Shown: positions 16,210 through 25,815, numbered from the stretch's first letter. The stretch is DNA of 64,000 nt from Bacilli bacterium (GCA_022652945.1 JALCRV010000004.1:123309-187308), one strand, 5' to 3'. Notes: a model not told the origin generated them from the sequence alone. Numbers and translations: made by a program.

Positions 16210-18894
16210 ATGCAAAAAAACAAACGTCTGATCAGCATTCTGGCCATCGCATTATTGGCATTGACGGGTTGCGGAAATTCGAATAATTCTTCCTCCGTTG
16301 ATGCCTCATCTATCGCTAATAGCCAATCTGATTCCTCCTCTTCTGCTTCGAGCTCCTTAGCTCCCGGCGCTTATTACAATAAGGATAATTTCATTCCTTC
16401 CGAGCAAACGGTCAGCAAGACTTCCTTAGTCACCTACCAAGGTCCTTCGATGATGAGCACTTCTCCTAAGGCTCAGATCAAAGTGAACAACGAAGACTTG
16501 TTCGTCTACGAGACCAGAGTAAATTTCGCTCGTTCTTTTACTTATGATTATTCCTCCGATACCGCTCCGGTTTCTTATTTTGATTTCCAAGGCAAAGTCC
16601 ACGTCCAGATTACCGTCCCGAGCGAAGTGACTTCCGCCTTAGTAAGACCCTTGGTCTACGGAATCGTTCCGACCATTACCAATAAGACAATTGAATTCGA
16701 TTTAGAAAACCCGGCGGATTATACCATCGAATATAACGATGACTACAAGACCGCTATCCATCTTTTCGCTAATCCTTTAGAGGAAGATCCAATCACCGAA
16801 GAAGAAGCCAAGGCGGACTCCAAAATTATTTATTTCGGCCCGGGAGTCTATAAGGCTGATGCCATCCCGATGGATTCCGGCGATACTTTGTATCTGGCCG
16901 GCGGGGCTTATGTCTTCGGACAGGTCATCACCGATGGCTTAGAGAATCTAACCATCCGTGGAAGAGGAATCCTCGATGGCGCAATCTACGAACGAAAGAC
17001 CGCATCTGAAAAACAGATTCCGCTCCAGTTCACCAGAACTAAGAACATCAATATCTCCGGCATTTCCATCCTCGATCCAGCTGGCTGGGCTGTCGCGATG
17101 ATTGATTCTTCCCAAATCAGAATCAACGATTTAAGAATCATCTCCGCTCGCGCTAACGGAGATGGTATTTCCCTTCAGTCCTGCTCCGATGTCATCGTCA
17201 ATCGGGGATTTGTCAGGACTTGGGATGATTCCTTAGTTGTGAAAAACGTCAACCGCGGCTCCACTTCCGATATCACCTTCGATGGCACGGAAGTCTGGAC
17301 CGACTTAGCTCAATCCATGGAAGTCGGCTATGAGACTAACGGCCCGACCATGGATGGGATTACTTTTAAAAACATCACCGTCCTTCATAATTTCCACAAG
17401 GCCTGCATCTCGACCCATAACTGCGATGATGCTCATATCACCAATGTGAATTTTGAAAACATCACCTTGGAAGACGGCGAAATGCTCGGAGATGTCCAAA
17501 CTGATGGCGAGAATGATTTCTTCATCGATTTCACGATTGCCTACAACGCGGAATGGACAAAATCCGGAGGCAAACGAGGCAAGATCGATGGAGTCAACGT
17601 CAAGAATGTCAAAGTCTATCATCTCGCTGATACGATTGTCTCCAGAATGCAAGGTGAAGATGCTGATTCCTCAATTGATAATGTCACCATTGAAAATCTG
17701 GAAATCGAAGGTAAGAAAATCACTTCTAAAGAGGCGATGAAACTGACGACTAACGATTACGTCACGAACCTGAAAGTCCAAGCAAGCGACCAAGTCTGCG
17801 GAGCTAAGATCGCCTTGAAGTATAACTATCAATCCGATGGAAGCCAGCCGACAGTCATTACAAATAAGACAAGGACGCAGGAAGGAATCGAAGTACCCGC
17901 CGCCTATCAATTAAAAGATGCTCTATCTTATATCGGTGAAAAAGCTGATGTCTCCTCCTCAACCGTCACTGTTACTCACGGTGTCGGAGCGACCACTAAA
18001 GCTTCCTACGATGATGGTAAAGGCAGCTTTGCACAAGATGGCTTCCCAGCCAGCAATCTAATCGATAACGATCGTTCGACCTTCTTCGAATCGAAAGATT
18101 ACACCCAGGAAGAAGATGAGTTTATCGCGGTCACCGTCGAGTTCAATAAGTTAGTCAATGTCGGGGTCGTCCGTTTATTCGGGGCTTACGACAACGACTT
18201 CTTCACCCGTTATTCCATCTCGGTCTTCGGAAGAAAGCTGAAGTCGGATGGAACCCCTAATCCGCTCTTTGTCCGCGTCTTGTCCTCCGCTGATTATCAG
18301 ATTACCCCGGCTTTCGGGAATGCGGCGGATATCTCCTTCACTCCGGTTGATTTCCTCGCCCTTCAGCTTCGTTTCTTCCGTAAGAGCGGGCTAGGATATC
18401 AAACGACCATTAAGTTAGGTGATTTAGCCTTCTATCCGCCTTCTCTTACTTACAATAAGCCAATTGTCGATTCAACTCCTCATAACGACGTCTACGATGT
18501 CTCCAAGATCAACGATGGACAGACTTCCGGGACTTCTTATTATGAGTCAGCAACTCTTCCGGCCTTCGTGATCATCGATATGAAAGACCTGTATAAGTTG
18601 AAGTTTGTGGTTATGTTCCTGCCGGGACTGATGAGCTGGTCAGCGAGAACTGAAAATATCGAAATCCTCACTTCCGACAGCCAGAACGAATACTCTTCGA
18701 CCTCTACGGTCTTTAAAGATCTCGTGGCACCTCACGATTATACTTTCGATCCAGCCCAGGGAAATATGATCGTCCTCGATGTTAGTTCCTTAAACGTCTC
18801 AGCGCGTTTCATCAAATTGGTAATTACGTCTAATTCGGCGGAAGGAGGGTATGGAGCACAGTTATCTGAACTGACAGTATACGGAGAAAAGTAG
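16210..18894 (+). CDS. surface lipoprotein: GH28/GH49-like beta-helix plus two C-terminal F5/8C-type domains
   Basis: A protein of 894 aa. Signal peptide with lipobox ALTGC, Ser/Asn-rich linker to about residue 58, an Ig-like domain (VRPLVYGIVPTI, TAIHLFANPLEED, YFGPGVYK), then a beta-helix with RGRGILDGAIYERK. Putative catalytic residues are Asp318 (ANGDGISLQS) and Asp339-Asp340 (RTWDDSLVVKN), with the same spacing as the preceding lipoprotein. From about residue 590 two discoidin-like (F5/8 type C, CBM32-like) modules follow: DGFPASNLIDNDRSTFFESK and VSKINDGQTSGTSYYESATL. Such modules usually bind carbohydrate. It is clearly a paralogue of the 14227 product with added binding domains, and heads its own transcript. 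Confidence 0.8.
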   Translation: MQKNKRLISILAIALLALTGCGNSNNSSSVDASSIANSQSDSSSSASSSLAPGAYYNKDNFIPSEQTVSKTSLVTYQGPSMMSTSPKAQIKVNNEDLFVYETRVNFARSFTYDYSSDTAPVSYFDFQGKVHVQITVPSEVTSALVRPLVYGIVPTITNKTIEFDLENPADYTIEYNDDYKTAIHLFANPLEEDPITEEEAKADSKIIYFGPGVYKADAIPMDSGDTLYLAGGAYVFGQVITDGLENLTIRGRGILDGAIYERKTASEKQIPLQFTRTKNINISGISILDPAGWAVAMIDSSQIRINDLRIISARANGDGISLQSCSDVIVNRGFVRTWDDSLVVKNVNRGSTSDITFDGTEVWTDLAQSMEVGYETNGPTMDGITFKNITVLHNFHKACISTHNCDDAHITNVNFENITLEDGEMLGDVQTDGENDFFIDFTIAYNAEWTKSGGKRGKIDGVNVKNVKVYHLADTIVSRMQGEDADSSIDNVTIENLEIEGKKITSKEAMKLTTNDYVTNLKVQASDQVCGAKIALKYNYQSDGSQPTVITNKTRTQEGIEVPAAYQLKDALSYIGEKADVSSSTVTVTHGVGATTKASYDDGKGSFAQDGFPASNLIDNDRSTFFESKDYTQEEDEFIAVTVEFNKLVNVGVVRLFGAYDNDFFTRYSISVFGRKLKSDGTPNPLFVRVLSSADYQITPAFGNAADISFTPVDFLALQLRFFRKSGLGYQTTIKLGDLAFYPPSLTYNKPIVDSTPHNDVYDVSKINDGQTSGTSYYESATLPAFVIIDMKDLYKLKFVVMFLPGLMSWSARTENIEILTSDSQNEYSSTSTVFKDLVAPHDYTFDPAQGNMIVLDVSSLNVSARFIKLVITSNSAEGGYGAQLSELTVYGEK

Positions 18895-18950
18895 CTTTCG
18901 TTCCGTAAGTTGTTAAAAAGGTTTCTATCAATCCACATGGAGGAAAAAAT

Positions 18951-21620
18951 ATGAAAAAGAAACTGTTTACCTTAGTCGCATTCTCAGCTTTGACGATGTT
19001 ATCCGCCTGCGGTCAGCCGGCTAATTCCAGCTCCCTGGCCTCTTCAGCTAATTCGTCAGCTTCTTCTCAAGTCGTCTCTTCAACTACTTCATCTACCGTC
19101 TCCTCGACTAAATCTTCAACTGCCGCTTCCTCGGAGGTTGCTTCTTCGTCCGCGGTCTCTTCTCAGACATCAGAGTCTTCTTCCAGCATCTCTTCTGAAG
19201 TGCTTCCTGATCCTGATCCGGTTCCTACGGATCCGACCGAACTTCCGGAAGGCAGCGTGACGAGAGTATATAACGAAGCGGAAGATACAATGGTCGATGA
19301 TTTCTCTTCCGCTACTCCGAAAGGTACCGTTAAGGATGGCGGAGTCTATAACGCTGCTCCTTATCTGAAAGTCAGAATCAATTCTTCTAATCCGGTCTTC
19401 CCTTCTTCCTCCGATGCTTCCATCTATAAGCAGGGCGAAGGGACTTATCCGATCAAGGATTACGATGGCATCGGCTTCCGTATGAAGCTCGATGATGCTA
19501 AAAAACTTGCTAAGGATCACTTAGTCTTGGCTTTAAGAGGCGATGATGCCTGCAAGGTCTACGAGATTCCGCTTTCTGAAGCGGTCGATCCGGATGGCAG
19601 CGCACTTAATGAGTTGAACGAAGAATATCAGGACTTTATCATTTCGCCTAAGCAGACCATTGCGGATGAGAATACCGTCTACACTAAGAACGATGGCACT
19701 CCTTCGACGATTAAGGTCTTGGATACCATCGTCGGTTTCCATTTCTACGCTAAAGGAATCTGCGATGCGACTTTGGATATCGAATCGGTCTTCCTTGTTA
19801 AAGGTGCTGTGAAGACAGTCCTCGATGATTTCGAACATGAGAAACCGAACGCCTCTTCCCCTAACCTCTGGTGGAGAGATTCGACCGGTACGATTATCGG
19901 AAGAGAAATCCATCTGGAAAAAGGCGCCAGCTACACATTGCCGGTTGTTACTTCCAAGGCCAACTTGGTCCTCAACATCAAAGGCGATACCAGCGACACC
20001 GATATATATGTCGATAATCTGAGCGGGGAAGCTCATGCTCCCTGGGGTCTTTTAAGAGATAAGAACTCTAATTTACTCCCGGCGGCTTTAAAGAGTGTCT
20101 ACGCTCCTCTCGCCATCAATTTAGAAGCTTCAACATTAAACAAGGCTGGAATGACAGCCATCTCGATTAAATCCACTTCTCCGATTACGATTAACAAAGT
20201 CTTCTTCTCCGATTTGACCACCAAAGCCGCCGCTCCGTATCCGGCTCTTAACGGTGCGACCACCGATGTAATGGTCTTCGATTCCTTCAATCGTACGCAA
20301 GTGGGAATCAATGCGGATTACGATGCTTCCCACGCTTCCGATATCGTGAAGAATGCGGGTTTGGATTATGTTTTGTCTTACAATGCAGCCACCGCTTCGA
20401 TGGTTTCCGTTAACGGCTCGGCCGCGGTCTTCGATGCGACTTCCTTAGGGGCAAGCGACTTCATCCAGCTGAAGGAAGGCTCTGATGCCCACGCCAGAGT
20501 CGGCCAGCAATATCTGGTCTTCTCTATCAAGATGGAAGGTGGAGCGACTTTGGATAACTTCCGCTTCAATTACGGCGGAGCCGGAGTGAAGTACATGAAT
20601 GATTGCTTCGCTTCCTTCGGGACTAAATCCACCGCTACTCCTTACGCCAATTCTGAGAAGAGCGATTATACCTGGTATGTTATCGACTTAAAGGAAACCG
20701 GGATTGCCAACACCGATAATTCCCTCGATATGTACTATTCCGGAACCGGCAAGCTTTCGATCGATGAAATCTTCTTCGCTGATCATTATCAGCCGACGCT
20801 CGCTATCGCTAACGCTGATGTCAATTCCGGAATTAAGGATGTCAACATTCCTTTGGATGCCGGATATAAGTATCAGTACGGCGGTTATGTCGGCAATCCG
20901 GCTGCTCCGGTTATCGGCTTAACTCTCCATGGTGATGGGACTGCTACTTTGGCTACCATCCGTCTTGAATTAAACGGCACCACTCTGTGGTTTAAAGATA
21001 ATGTCATCGTCGATCCGAAAGGCAATCCGATCGACGCGACCGCGGCTCTGCCGACCACCGATACGACCCTCTTCATCGACTTGGTTAAGTCCGGCTTCCC
21101 GACTGGGACAGACGGCAACCTCCACATCCATTGTGGCGGAGATGGCGGAGTCGGCTCGATTACTTTGACTTCCTTAGCTACCTATTCCTATTCTTATTAT
21201 TCCATTAGCCGTCTGGATGCTGAAAAGACTTGCGATGTCTCCGGGTATACTTATGTCGGCTGGCTTGGCAACAAGGCTACCTTTACTGCGGAAGGCAAGA
21301 AGTATCTAGTCATCACCGCTAAAGGCGATGGCACCGCTACTTTAGGCTCCTTCCGAATCGAAGATAAGGCTGGAAATACCTATTGGGTCAAGGATAGCCA
21401 AATCGTCTTAGCTGATGGCAGCAAGATGGCGGCTGAGGCTTTGGATGCTACCGGAAAGACCTACACTATCGATTTAGGGGCGACCGGAATCACTTTCCAA
21501 GATGATGTCCACGCCCACATCGGTGGAGATGGGACCGGAACTGTTACCATTACTGCGATGAGTGTCGTTTACGAGAATGAACCGTACGCTGAAATCTTCA
21601 ACGGACATTACTCGGCTTAA
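18951..21620 (+). CDS. Ser-rich-linker lipoprotein with repeated beta-sandwich modules
   Basis: A protein of 889 aa with lipobox MLSAC and a long Ser/Thr/Ala linker (about residues 24-88). The rest is beta-rich with no recognised catalytic motif. Two adjacent ~110-residue repeats fill the last quarter: one runs from YQYGGYVGNPAAP to HIHCGGDGGVGSITL, the next from YTYVGWLGNKATF to HAHIGGDGTGTVTI. A degenerate third copy lies before them (YLVFSIKMEGGATLDNFRF). Earlier segments start VLDDFEHEKP and VFDSFNRTQ, typical of carbohydrate-binding beta-sandwiches. It is probably a surface glycan-binding protein partnering the two beta-helix lipoproteins. AGG-rich site GGAGGAAAAAAT precedes the ATG; a terminator follows. 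Confidence 0.7.
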   Translation: MKKKLFTLVAFSALTMLSACGQPANSSSLASSANSSASSQVVSSTTSSTVSSTKSSTAASSEVASSSAVSSQTSESSSSISSEVLPDPDPVPTDPTELPEGSVTRVYNEAEDTMVDDFSSATPKGTVKDGGVYNAAPYLKVRINSSNPVFPSSSDASIYKQGEGTYPIKDYDGIGFRMKLDDAKKLAKDHLVLALRGDDACKVYEIPLSEAVDPDGSALNELNEEYQDFIISPKQTIADENTVYTKNDGTPSTIKVLDTIVGFHFYAKGICDATLDIESVFLVKGAVKTVLDDFEHEKPNASSPNLWWRDSTGTIIGREIHLEKGASYTLPVVTSKANLVLNIKGDTSDTDIYVDNLSGEAHAPWGLLRDKNSNLLPAALKSVYAPLAINLEASTLNKAGMTAISIKSTSPITINKVFFSDLTTKAAAPYPALNGATTDVMVFDSFNRTQVGINADYDASHASDIVKNAGLDYVLSYNAATASMVSVNGSAAVFDATSLGASDFIQLKEGSDAHARVGQQYLVFSIKMEGGATLDNFRFNYGGAGVKYMNDCFASFGTKSTATPYANSEKSDYTWYVIDLKETGIANTDNSLDMYYSGTGKLSIDEIFFADHYQPTLAIANADVNSGIKDVNIPLDAGYKYQYGGYVGNPAAPVIGLTLHGDGTATLATIRLELNGTTLWFKDNVIVDPKGNPIDATAALPTTDTTLFIDLVKSGFPTGTDGNLHIHCGGDGGVGSITLTSLATYSYSYYSISRLDAEKTCDVSGYTYVGWLGNKATFTAEGKKYLVITAKGDGTATLGSFRIEDKAGNTYWVKDSQIVLADGSKMAAEALDATGKTYTIDLGATGITFQDDVHAHIGGDGTGTVTITAMSVVYENEPYAEIFNGHYSA

Positions 21621-21651
21621 ATTTCTCTCTTATTAAGAAATATGGGATAAT

Positions 21652-21679
21652 AAAGGTGCCGGTTAATTCCGGCACCTTT
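21652..21679 (+). terminator. perfect hairpin between the lipoprotein genes and the two-component genes
   Basis: The 11-bp stem AAAGGTGCCGG/CCGGCACCTTT has a TTAATT loop. The downstream T run is short, so it may be a partial terminator that lets some read-through into the regulator genes 24 nt further on. Confidence 0.7.
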
Positions 21680-21702
21680 ATCGCATTAAGGAGCAAAAAG
21701 GT

Positions 21703-22908
21703 ATGTATAAGATGGTCATCATCGATGATGAGTATCTGGTGAGGCTCGGGCTCTCGAAGACAATCGACTGGAGTAAATACGGAGTCGAGATTGTCGGGAC
21801 GGCCGGAGATGGCAAAACCGGTTTTGAATTAGTCGAAAAAGAACAACCGGATTTGATTATCTCGGATATCCGCATGCCTTTTATGAACGGAGTCGAATTG
21901 ATTAAAAAGCTCTCCTCAGCGGGATTTGAAGGAGAGATTATAGTTCTTACCGCTTATAAGGATTTCGATTATGCTGTCGAGACTTATAAATCCGGTATTT
22001 TTTCTTATGTCTTAAAGCCGGTGGAGAATGCGGAGATTATCGGAGTTGTCCAGAAAGCACTGGAGAAATTGAACGAAAAGAAGAAAGACCAGATGATGAA
22101 GTCGGCCTACTCTTCTTCGATCAATACGATGCAGTCGTCCTATATCGAAAGCCTATTGAAAGGCAATGAAGAAAAAGAAGAGGAAGGGATTAAGACCCAT
22201 CTTTCTAACCTGAATATTTCCTTACCTTTAAAAGGAAGCTTAGTCCTGCTTAAAGAAGATAATCCTTCTCCTTCTTCTGAACAGGTAAGTCTAGGCGGCA
22301 AGATTGTCGAAGAGTATTTAAAGAAAGCCTTGCTGGATTGCGTTTCTTTTTTAGTAAATGGCAGCCAGGTCTTTTTTATCAACTCCGAGGAGAAGGAAGA
22401 AATCATCAAGCATATCTACCAGAGCTTTTTGGATTTAGAGAAAGAAAGCGAAGAAACCTTCACTCTCGCCTTAACTAGCTATCAAAGCCTTACCGCTTTG
22501 CCTCAGGCTTTTAATGAATGCCTGACTTACGCTGAAAATAAACTGATGAGTGGCTTTAATACGGTGGAGACGAAAAACGATGATTCGATCTCCTTCCGCC
22601 ATTACGCTTCCATTAAGTCTTTCTATCGCTTGATCAGCGAAGAATACGCTTCTCCTTTGACAGTCTCCTCCGTCGCTTTAAAGCTGGGAGTCTCTGAGAG
22701 TTATCTGATGCACCTATTAAAGGACTCTTTAGGTAAAACATTTAATGATATCCTGACCGATTACCGTCTCAGTTGGGCTAAAAAATATCTGAAGGAAGGA
22801 AAACTTAGAATCAACGAGATCGCATATAAAGTCGGCTATCCGGATGAGAAGTATTTTTCTAAGGTCTTTAAAAAGGAAACCGGAGTCAATCCCTCGGAAT
22901 ACCATTGA
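21703..22908 (+). CDS. yesN: YesN-type response regulator (receiver plus AraC DNA-binding domain)
   Basis: A protein of 401 aa. An N-terminal receiver has the acidic pair Asp8-Asp9, phospho-acceptor Asp55 in LIISDIRMPFMNG, and the conserved Lys in YVLKPVEN. A ~130-residue linker follows, then a C-terminal AraC/XylS pair of helix-turn-helices (VALKLGVSESYLMHLLKDSL and INEIAYKVGYPDEKYFSKVF). It ends on a TGATG overlap with its cognate kinase. YesN-type regulators activate neighbouring sugar-uptake genes; here the TGCAGT repeats at 4589 and 16123 are the best candidate targets. The symbol is given by family resemblance only. Confidence 0.88.
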   Translation: MYKMVIIDDEYLVRLGLSKTIDWSKYGVEIVGTAGDGKTGFELVEKEQPDLIISDIRMPFMNGVELIKKLSSAGFEGEIIVLTAYKDFDYAVETYKSGIFSYVLKPVENAEIIGVVQKALEKLNEKKKDQMMKSAYSSSINTMQSSYIESLLKGNEEKEEEGIKTHLSNLNISLPLKGSLVLLKEDNPSPSSEQVSLGGKIVEEYLKKALLDCVSFLVNGSQVFFINSEEKEEIIKHIYQSFLDLEKESEETFTLALTSYQSLTALPQAFNECLTYAENKLMSGFNTVETKNDDSISFRHYASIKSFYRLISEEYASPLTVSSVALKLGVSESYLMHLLKDSLGKTFNDILTDYRLSWAKKYLKEGKLRINEIAYKVGYPDEKYFSKVFKKETGVNPSEYH

Positions 22909-24671
22909 TGGACAAGAACAAGAAAAAGAAAGGCACCGCATTTAGCACTAAATTACTGCTGACCATCGGCAGCCTGCTTTTCTTGATTCTCGCCGCCATG
23001 ATTACCACGATCAACATTGTCACTAACGTCTACACCAAGAATTACGTCGAGAAAGATCTCCACGCCAAACAGATACATTTCGAGTCTTCCCTCGACAGTC
23101 TGATTTATAATTCTAACGCTTCGGTCCTGACTCTTTTCAGCGAAGAGAATTTCTATCAGGTAATCTCCGCTTCCGATAAAAACGAGGCTTTTCAGAAGAT
23201 TTACGATGTTCAGTCATTACCCCCGGCTTTGTATTTTGGGATTTCTTATTACCAGGACGAGAAATTATCCTTTTACGCGGATAATTACGACGATACGGAA
23301 GCGGTTCTGCCTTACATCGATAATTCGATCTACCAGAAGGCTATCGAGGCTCAGTCTTCCTCCCCGATTATCTACGGACGTTCAACTTACGACGAGAATG
23401 GCAAATACCTGATTCTCGGAAAGAAAATCGAAATTACCGGACAGAACCCCGGCGCTTGCTTTGTCTATCTTAATGAAGAAGCAGTCAGCCGACTGATGAA
23501 GAACATCGTAACGACTAATAAATCCTTGCTGATTGATTCCGAACGTTATATAGTCTCCTCCTATCAAGCCAGCGATGTCGGCTCTTTGGTTTATCAGACC
23601 GAGGCTTTAGGTCTAGATAAAGGCAGTTCCTTTTTTACCGCGACAATCAACGGGACTAAATCGTTTGTCTCCGTGGAAAGACTGGATGGCTTAAAGAATT
23701 ATTTCGCTTTATCTTGGCAGATTGTTTCCTTTGAAGACTACTCAACCCTTTTCCATTGGTTGGATTTAACTACGATTTTCCTTTGGGCTACAGCCGGGGC
23801 GGTTTTCTTAGCGGCAATTATCGTTTCTTTCCGTCTCTCGTCTTCTCTTTCTAAGCCCTTAAGACAGCTTTCCTCGAAGGTTGAGTCCTTCAACCTTCCT
23901 TCTAAAGCAGAGAAAGAACCTGAAGAGCAAAAAGAAGAAAAAGAGCCTTCAAAAGGTGGGGATGAAATCGCTCAGCTGGAAGATTCTTACCAGCAGATGA
24001 TTAAAAGAATCAATGATCTGATGGAAGAAAACATTAAGGAGATGGATGAGAAAAGAGCCTTGGAACTCGATTCTTTGCAGATGCAGATCAATCCTCATTT
24101 CCTTTATAACACTCTGGATGCCATCGCCTGGATGGCTAAGATCCAAAAGGAAGATCAGATTGAATCGTTAGTTATGTCGTTAGCTAAGTTCTTCCGTCTT
24201 TCCCTCCATAACGGCGATAAGATTATCACCGTGGGAGAGGAGATTGAACTGACCAAACATTATCTGGAGATTCAAAAGGCTCGCTTTCCCGATCGCTTCG
24301 AGATGGTTTTTGAAATCGATAAGGAAGTCGAATCTTATAAGACCTTGAAACTGATTCTCCAGCCGATTGTGGAAAACGCCATCAAATACGGTTTAGATTC
24401 CCCCGACCATAAAGGAATCCTATCTATCCGGGCCAAAAAAGAAGGCGATGATATCGTCTTCGAAGTAGAAGATAACGGGGAGGGTTTTGATGTCCCCGAA
24501 GATATCTTCCAAAGAAAGAAACAAGCGACGCCTAATTCCCGGAGCGGTTTCGGATTATTCAATGTCCAAGAAAGAATCAGCCTGGAATACGGGAAAAACT
24601 ACGGGGTGAAGATCATCTCCTCGAAAGGACATGGAACGAAGGTTATTTTGCGGATTCCGACTGTGATTTAG
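22908..24671 (+). CDS. yesM: YesM-type membrane sensor histidine kinase
   Basis: Start ATG 22908 overlaps the regulator stop (TGATG). A protein of 587 aa: membrane helix 1 (about 14-36), an extracytoplasmic sensor domain of ~250 residues, membrane helix 2 (about 288-307), and a HAMP-like region interrupted by a charged Glu/Lys linker (KEPEEQKEEKEPSKGG). The His_kinase box is QMQINPHFLYNTLDAIAWM with phospho-His397, followed by a HATPase domain (ENAIKYGLDSP, DNGEGF, GFGLFNVQERI). The charged insert inside the HAMP-linker region is unusual. It should sense an extracellular sugar and phosphorylate the YesN partner. Its 3' end overlaps the convergent sensor-like gene by 29 nt. Confidence 0.9.
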   Translation: MDKNKKKKGTAFSTKLLLTIGSLLFLILAAMITTINIVTNVYTKNYVEKDLHAKQIHFESSLDSLIYNSNASVLTLFSEENFYQVISASDKNEAFQKIYDVQSLPPALYFGISYYQDEKLSFYADNYDDTEAVLPYIDNSIYQKAIEAQSSSPIIYGRSTYDENGKYLILGKKIEITGQNPGACFVYLNEEAVSRLMKNIVTTNKSLLIDSERYIVSSYQASDVGSLVYQTEALGLDKGSSFFTATINGTKSFVSVERLDGLKNYFALSWQIVSFEDYSTLFHWLDLTTIFLWATAGAVFLAAIIVSFRLSSSLSKPLRQLSSKVESFNLPSKAEKEPEEQKEEKEPSKGGDEIAQLEDSYQQMIKRINDLMEENIKEMDEKRALELDSLQMQINPHFLYNTLDAIAWMAKIQKEDQIESLVMSLAKFFRLSLHNGDKIITVGEEIELTKHYLEIQKARFPDRFEMVFEIDKEVESYKTLKLILQPIVENAIKYGLDSPDHKGILSIRAKKEGDDIVFEVEDNGEGFDVPEDIFQRKKQATPNSRSGFGLFNVQERISLEYGKNYGVKIISSKGHGTKVILRIPTVI

Positions 24672-25668
24672 GTAAGTTATCGATATCCGTTGTCATTTTT
24701 AAAGATAAATCATCAAGCTTTTTAGCGGTCTTATCAGCAAAGATTTTCGCCGCTAAGAAAGCGCAGGCCGCAAAAAGCAGATCAGCTCCGACAATCCACC
24801 AGTTAACGGTTCGATAAATTACATTCAGGTTTTCGCTAGGAGTCTCTAAATACAAGAAAATACCAGGCATGGAAGCTGAATCAAAATTACTTTTCAGGAA
24901 ATAATAACCATCAGCGTTTTTGATTTCCTTCAAAGCTTCCGCTTTTAAGGCTCTGGATGTGTCGTAATTTCCTTGATACGGAGTTAATAAAAGAATATCC
25001 TGATAACCTAAAAAGACATGGGAAGACGAAAGATAAGAATGATCCGATAAATCAAAATAAGTCGAATAAATATACTGTGAATTCAATAGTTCCTCGATTA
25101 AGCCTAGGTAATTTCCGTTTTCATCCTCAATCGAAGAGAAAATAGACATCAGGCCTAAGGAAGGCACATAAGGATAAGAATCGATGGAGACCGGGATAGC
25201 CTGAGTCCGAATGCTTAAGAACGAATCCCCAAGTTTCTTATTTTTCAAATCATCAATGCCGGGAATCTGGCTTACTTCATTTAGATTCGGGGCTCCGCCG
25301 ATTGAAGAAGAGGATACGGTGGCGGAAGGAATGTAGACCGAGACACCGAGAATCGCTTCATCAGAATTAGCTAAAGACTGCGCGCGGGAGACTAAAGTCG
25401 ATTCATTGGCTTCCTTCGCCGCCTTAATAAAATCCGCCGACTTTCTGACCGACAAAATCTTGGCGGAAAGGAGGGAGTACTGAACGTTGAAGTCGGCAGC
25501 GATCAGTTCTTCATCGGATTTAAAGGCCACCTGAAAAGAGTTGGCATATAAGTAATGCACCGTAACTCCGGTGATGATGGAAATCATCATCAAGAAGATC
25601 GTAGGGATAAGGAATATCGTTAGAAAGATCTTATTCCTTAAACGCTTGAATCCACCGCTTTTTTCCAT
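24643..25668 (-). CDS. membrane sensor-like protein lacking a kinase domain
   Basis: The frame is open to 25719, but ATG 25668 (MEKSGGFKRL) is chosen because it leads directly into the first membrane helix. The 341-aa product has helix 1 (FLTIFLIPTIFLMMISIITG), an extracytoplasmic domain of ~240 residues, helix 2 (WWIVGADLLFAACAFLAAKIF), and a ~30-residue cytoplasmic tail (FADKTAKKLDDLSLKMTTD) resembling the beginning of a HAMP segment. The layout matches the sensory half of YesM-like kinases, but dimerisation and ATPase domains are absent. It is convergent with the YesM gene and overlaps it by 29 nt. It could be a truncated paralogue or a co-sensor that modulates YesM. TATAAT lies about 7 nt upstream of the ATG. 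Confidence 0.65.
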   Translation of the reverse strand: MEKSGGFKRLRNKIFLTIFLIPTIFLMMISIITGVTVHYLYANSFQVAFKSDEELIAADFNVQYSLLSAKILSVRKSADFIKAAKEANESTLVSRAQSLANSDEAILGVSVYIPSATVSSSSIGGAPNLNEVSQIPGIDDLKNKKLGDSFLSIRTQAIPVSIDSYPYVPSLGLMSIFSSIEDENGNYLGLIEELLNSQYIYSTYFDLSDHSYLSSSHVFLGYQDILLLTPYQGNYDTSRALKAEALKEIKNADGYYFLKSNFDSASMPGIFLYLETPSENLNVIYRTVNWWIVGADLLFAACAFLAAKIFADKTAKKLDDLSLKMTTDIDNLPKSQSESAK

Positions 25669-25815
25669 AAGGATATTATAACATCCCTGTCTTTTGCTTA
25701 TCAGATTACAATCCTGCATTTATTCTCTTCAAGAAAAATAACCAGATAGGAATAGATGCTGAAGTGCTTCTTCGAGTAAGCAAAAACCCGTCTCAAGAAT
25801 CGACATATATCTGCC

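Noticed and set aside
14227..18894. Plain polygalacturonases for pectin use
   Set aside because: The GHG histidine motif is missing and the island has no uronate metabolism genes, only glucoside phosphorylases.
19533..20036. Long minus-strand frame (167 codons) inside the modular lipoprotein gene
   Set aside because: It mirrors the codon pattern of the plus-strand gene, has no ribosome binding site and no recognisable domain.
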